From NCBI GenBank assembly GCA_017501345.1, contig JAFVXC010000019.1:1-60209 (forward strand): a stretch of 60,209 bases of DNA, written 5' to 3'. Origin of the DNA: Clostridia bacterium (GTDB taxonomy: Bacteria; Bacillota_A; Clostridia; Oscillospirales; CAG-272). This document shows positions 57,683-60,209 of this stretch, one piece after another. The notes under the pieces are model-generated. The model saw only the letters and a list, made by a program, of their open reading frames with translations, had not been told where the DNA came from and did no database searches. The position numbers and the translations under genes are program-made. The stretch's first letter is position 1; each line of letters begins with the position of its first letter.

Positions 57683-58933
57683 ATGAAAAAATATGATCTT
57701 GCTGTAATTGGTGGAGGCTTTGCGGGAGTGGCGGCAGCATTAGCGGCTGCAAGAGGCGGTGCTAAGGTTCTGATCGTTGAAAAATCAAATTGTCTTGGCG
57801 GTGCGGCGGTGAACTGTCTTGTTAACCCATTTATGCCATATTGGACAAAGATAGACGGAAAACGAGTTGATCTATCTACCGGTATCTTTAAGGAAATACA
57901 CGACCGTCTGGAAGAGCGCAATGCTATGAAGAAAGAAAGCTTTTTGGAAGAAGAGCTGAAATATATTTTGAATGAAATGGTGATCGAAGCAAATATCGAC
58001 CTGCTTTTCCATGCATATATTTTTCGAGCAAATACATGCGCTGACCGTATTGTGTCTGTTACTGTTGCTACCAAAAGCGGAGAAATGCAGATAGAAGCAG
58101 ATTATTTTATTGACGCTACCGGAGATGCACAACTTGCGTATCTTGCGGGATGCCCTACGGTACTTGGCAGAGAGCCGGATCATTTGTGTCAGCCTATGAC
58201 GTTGTGCTTCCGCGTCGGAAATGTGGACGTTGACAAATTTTTTGCAAGCAGAGAAAGATTAAAAATTTCGCATGCACAAAGTCTTGCGGCGGGAGAGCTT
58301 ATCAATCCAAGAGAAAATATCCTTGTATTTAGAACGCCTATACACAACGTACTTCATTTCAATACCACAAGAGTGGTCAGGAAGAATCCCACCTCACCGG
58401 AAGAGGTAACAGAGGCAGAGGTGCTGGCTCGCAAGCAGGTGTATGAAATATATGACTTTATGAAAAGGCATGCCGATGGACTTGAAAATAGCTTTTTGAT
58501 GATGACTGCGGCGGAGATTGGCGTGAGGGAAAGCCGCATGATCGTTGGAGATTACGTATTGACTGAACAAGATTGCAAAAATTGTGTGAAATTTGAGGAT
58601 GCGATCGCTGCCTGCAACTATGATATAGATATTCACAATCCCGAGGGAACGGGAACCAGCCATTACTATTTCCCGGCAGGAGCCTATTATACGATCCCTT
58701 ACCGCAGTCTGATCCCCAAAAATATAAATAATATGCTCGTGGCGGGCAGATGTATTTCCTCGGACCACGGCGCGCAGGCATCGTACAGAATTATGCCCGT
58801 TGTTTGTTGCATTGGCGAAGCGGCAGGCTCGGCCATCGGGTTGGCGGCAAGAAGCGGTTGTTCAGTGCGCGACATCAACCCCAAAGATTTACAAAGCGTT
58901 TTGAAAAAGAACCGCGCATATATCAATGTGTGA
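57683..58933 (+). CDS. FAD-dependent oxidoreductase (FAD_oxidored type)
   Basis: 416 residues. The start is placed at ATG 57683 because GGAGG is 6 nt upstream (3 nt from the ATG at 57680). N-terminal Rossmann motif GGGFAGVAAALAAARGG with LIVEKSNCLGG, a central DATGDAQLAYLAG and a C-terminal LVAGRCISSDHGAQASYRI. This is the FAD-dependent oxidoreductase group common in gut anaerobes, acting on unknown organic substrates, often beside dedicated regulators. Here it is divergent from the PocR regulator. Confidence 0.9.
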   Translation: MKKYDLAVIGGGFAGVAAALAAARGGAKVLIVEKSNCLGGAAVNCLVNPFMPYWTKIDGKRVDLSTGIFKEIHDRLEERNAMKKESFLEEELKYILNEMVIEANIDLLFHAYIFRANTCADRIVSVTVATKSGEMQIEADYFIDATGDAQLAYLAGCPTVLGREPDHLCQPMTLCFRVGNVDVDKFFASRERLKISHAQSLAAGELINPRENILVFRTPIHNVLHFNTTRVVRKNPTSPEEVTEAEVLARKQVYEIYDFMKRHADGLENSFLMMTAAEIGVRESRMIVGDYVLTEQDCKNCVKFEDAIAACNYDIDIHNPEGTGTSHYYFPAGAYYTIPYRSLIPKNINNMLVAGRCISSDHGAQASYRIMPVVCCIGEAAGSAIGLAARSGCSVRDINPKDLQSVLKKNRAYINV

Positions 58934-58979
58934 TAAGGGGCAATTTTCATAAGTTGTCAAATTGACCTCCAAACACATA

Positions 58980-59112
58980 ATGGGGCAACAGTTTTGCACC
59001 CTAACACAAAAGTCCTTGTAAATCAAGGACTTTTCGTGTTTTTAGGGGTATAAAACCCCCCCCCTTTCACCGTTGCACCTTTTCCCCGACCTTTGGGACT
59101 TGAAGGTGCGAC
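58980..59112. repeat. module-edge sequence R2, copy 3
   Basis: AAGTCCTTG..CAAGGACTTTT, then GTGTTTTTAGGGG, then CCTTTGGGACTTGAAGGTGCGAC, in the same order as the other two copies. It separates the FAD module from the next gene. Confidence 0.6.
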
Positions 59113-59182
59113 TTTATAGAAATGCACTTGAAAAAAAGGTGATTTTGTGTTATACTTTTTTTTAAAAGGAGGCGATGAGATT

Positions 59183-60058
59183 TTGAAAAAAGATATATTT
59201 TTTAAAGGAAAAATTAAAAAAGAATATTTTTCATATATTTTTGGATGTATGATCTTTTTCATATTGTTGTTTGTAGTGGGCGGAGCATTGTGTATATATG
59301 CTTTCGTTTTGGAAGGGTCTTTTCATGTTTCAGGAGTGCGTTCTTTGCTTGCCATATTCGGTATCGTTTCTTTTGTACTTGGCGGAGGGTATGTTTTTCC
59401 TCAACTTTTCATCATTCGTAATTTTCCCAAATACCCAAAGTTAAGAAGAATATTCTTCAATTCAGATATTTATTTTACTGACAGCACCTCAAATGAGTAT
59501 TTCGGAGGTAGCAGAACGCTTCGCGGACGTAGAAATAAAGCTACTTTTGAAATTGTAACAGCTGTTGCGGAGGCAGAAAAAAGAATGGGGAATAAGAAAC
59601 CCATTCGATATACCGTTTATTGCGCATTCATGCTTCTTTTTAGTGTGATTGGGCTTGTATGTTTGTTTGCTATCCCTCTGTTGTTTGAAAATGGAACCAT
59701 TTTTCCCAATATGTCGGACGATGCTTTTTTGCTTTGCTGGATATCGGGTTCTGTTGTTTGTATAGCTTTTTCTATTTTCTTTCTCAGCCGTGCCTTGAAA
59801 ATTGCGCGTCTTTCCTCTTCGCAAAATCATAGTTGGCGTTTTGATTTATATGAATTGCTTGTACATCTTTCTTGTAAAAGTAACAAAAGGGATAAGTTTT
59901 GGTACGACATAGATCAACTTGAAAAAATCGAAAAAATAGTGAAATCTACCTCCAAAAATGCCGAACTGAGGCTTGAAATGAAGGGAAATAAAACTGTTTC
60001 TTTCACGGTTGTTGACAAGACAAATAACAGTGTAATATTTAAGGGATTGTTCAGGTAA
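59183..60058 (+). CDS. membrane protein of unknown function
   Basis: About 291 residues, with TTG 59183 as the best start because AGGAGG lies 10 nt upstream; the ATG at 59147 precedes that site. Four membrane helices at about 20-42, 48-75 and two later around 155-180 and 190-215. The C-terminal 60 residues are cytoplasmic. No family recognised. It stands alone between R2 copy 3 and R1 copy 3, a third cargo module of the island. Confidence 0.7.
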   Translation: MKKDIFFKGKIKKEYFSYIFGCMIFFILLFVVGGALCIYAFVLEGSFHVSGVRSLLAIFGIVSFVLGGGYVFPQLFIIRNFPKYPKLRRIFFNSDIYFTDSTSNEYFGGSRTLRGRRNKATFEIVTAVAEAEKRMGNKKPIRYTVYCAFMLLFSVIGLVCLFAIPLLFENGTIFPNMSDDAFLLCWISGSVVCIAFSIFFLSRALKIARLSSSQNHSWRFDLYELLVHLSCKSNKRDKFWYDIDQLEKIEKIVKSTSKNAELRLEMKGNKTVSFTVVDKTNNSVIFKGLFR

Positions 60059-60087
60059 GATAAAGGTTCGAAATTGTTGGGTTCACC

Positions 60088-60209
60088 CAAACAAAAACAG
60101 ACCACCTTGCGTGGTCTGTTTTTGTTTCCCTTCTCTTTGTTCGGCTCTAACCGGAAAGATATCGTGATTCGCGGAGCAAAGCGACGCATAATCATGATTC
60201 GCCTCGAGC
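60088..60209. repeat. long repeat R1, copy 3, cut by the window edge
   Basis: Identical as far as visible to 52267-52388 (offset 7821 bp). Starts 29 nt after the last gene; the rest lies outside. Confidence 0.93.

Larger units (their letters stand above)
56559..58973. mobile_element. 2.4-kb module bounded by 20-bp inverted repeats
   Basis: TTTGGAGGTCAATTTGACAA at 56559-56578 is the exact reverse complement of 58954-58973. Inside are the PocR/AraC regulator and the FAD oxidoreductase, divergently arranged. There is no transposase. It may be an inverted or captured segment. Confidence 0.6.

Overview
The window looks like a chromosomal segment of an anaerobic Bacillota bacterium of class Clostridia, probably an uncultured gut lineage. 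This rests on SpoVT, HPr kinase, a PocR/AraC regulator, strict-anaerobe Fe-S enzymes, strong AGGAGG-type ribosome binding sites, TTGACA-17-TATAAT promoters and U-tailed terminators. The core is moderately GC rich. Two accessory stretches are visibly more AT rich: an integrated element at 7.0-15.0 kb and an island at 52.2-60.2 kb.

Layout. 1-2.3 kb (minus): a DUF134 regulator, a Cys/His small membrane protein and a MacB/FtsX-type ABC transporter whose permease carries a His-rich loop. 2.3-6.5 kb (minus): a MarR regulator and a heterodimeric multidrug ABC exporter with split (degenerate/consensus) ATP sites. 6.5-7.0 kb: fossil of an older element (amidoligase 3' remnant). 7.05-15.0 kb: an approximately 8-kb integrative element (integrase, PrimPol/VapE-type primase-helicase, many small genes) inserted in the 3' end of rpsI, with 16-bp att repeats and GGACATCAA arm sites. 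15-21 kb: rpsI-rplM with a leader, an S1-domain protein, a MATE transporter, a phosphoglycerol-transferase-like sulfatase and spoVT.

21.25-36.26 kb: a seven-gene operon, the best candidate for an undescribed system. It begins with a promoter and a structured 5' leader that can pair with the ribosome binding site. The genes encode a secreted-and-anchored vWA protein, a giant tubulin-like protein (GGGTGSG loop), two proteins I do not recognise, a P-loop GTPase with an interrupted zinc ribbon, a membrane-anchored GAP1-like GTPase-associated protein and a three-TM protein. It closes with a perfect terminator. I infer a membrane-linked, nucleotide-dependent cytoskeletal or conflict-type machine; its function is unknown.

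36.3-52 kb: a surface SGNH hydrolase with a beta-helix protein, purC, a six-gene polysaccharide operon (aminotransferase, sugar transferase, two glycosyltransferases, EpsG-type polymerase, UDP-glucose dehydrogenase), a PHP-hprK pair, a sugar isomerase-like protein, pyruvate kinase and a P-loop kinase-like protein.

52.2 kb to the end: tRNA-Asn followed by tRNA-Lys and a repeat-rich island. A ~160-bp repeat ending in a copy of the tRNA-Asn 3' end occurs three times and separates small metabolic modules: a QueG-like Fe-S protein with a U32-like protein and AraC regulator, then a PocR regulator with an FAD oxidoreductase, then a membrane protein. Between them lies a tRNA-Lys pseudogene whose conserved blocks remain in order but are pushed apart by perfect short hairpins. 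All calls are from reading the sequence; no database search was possible.
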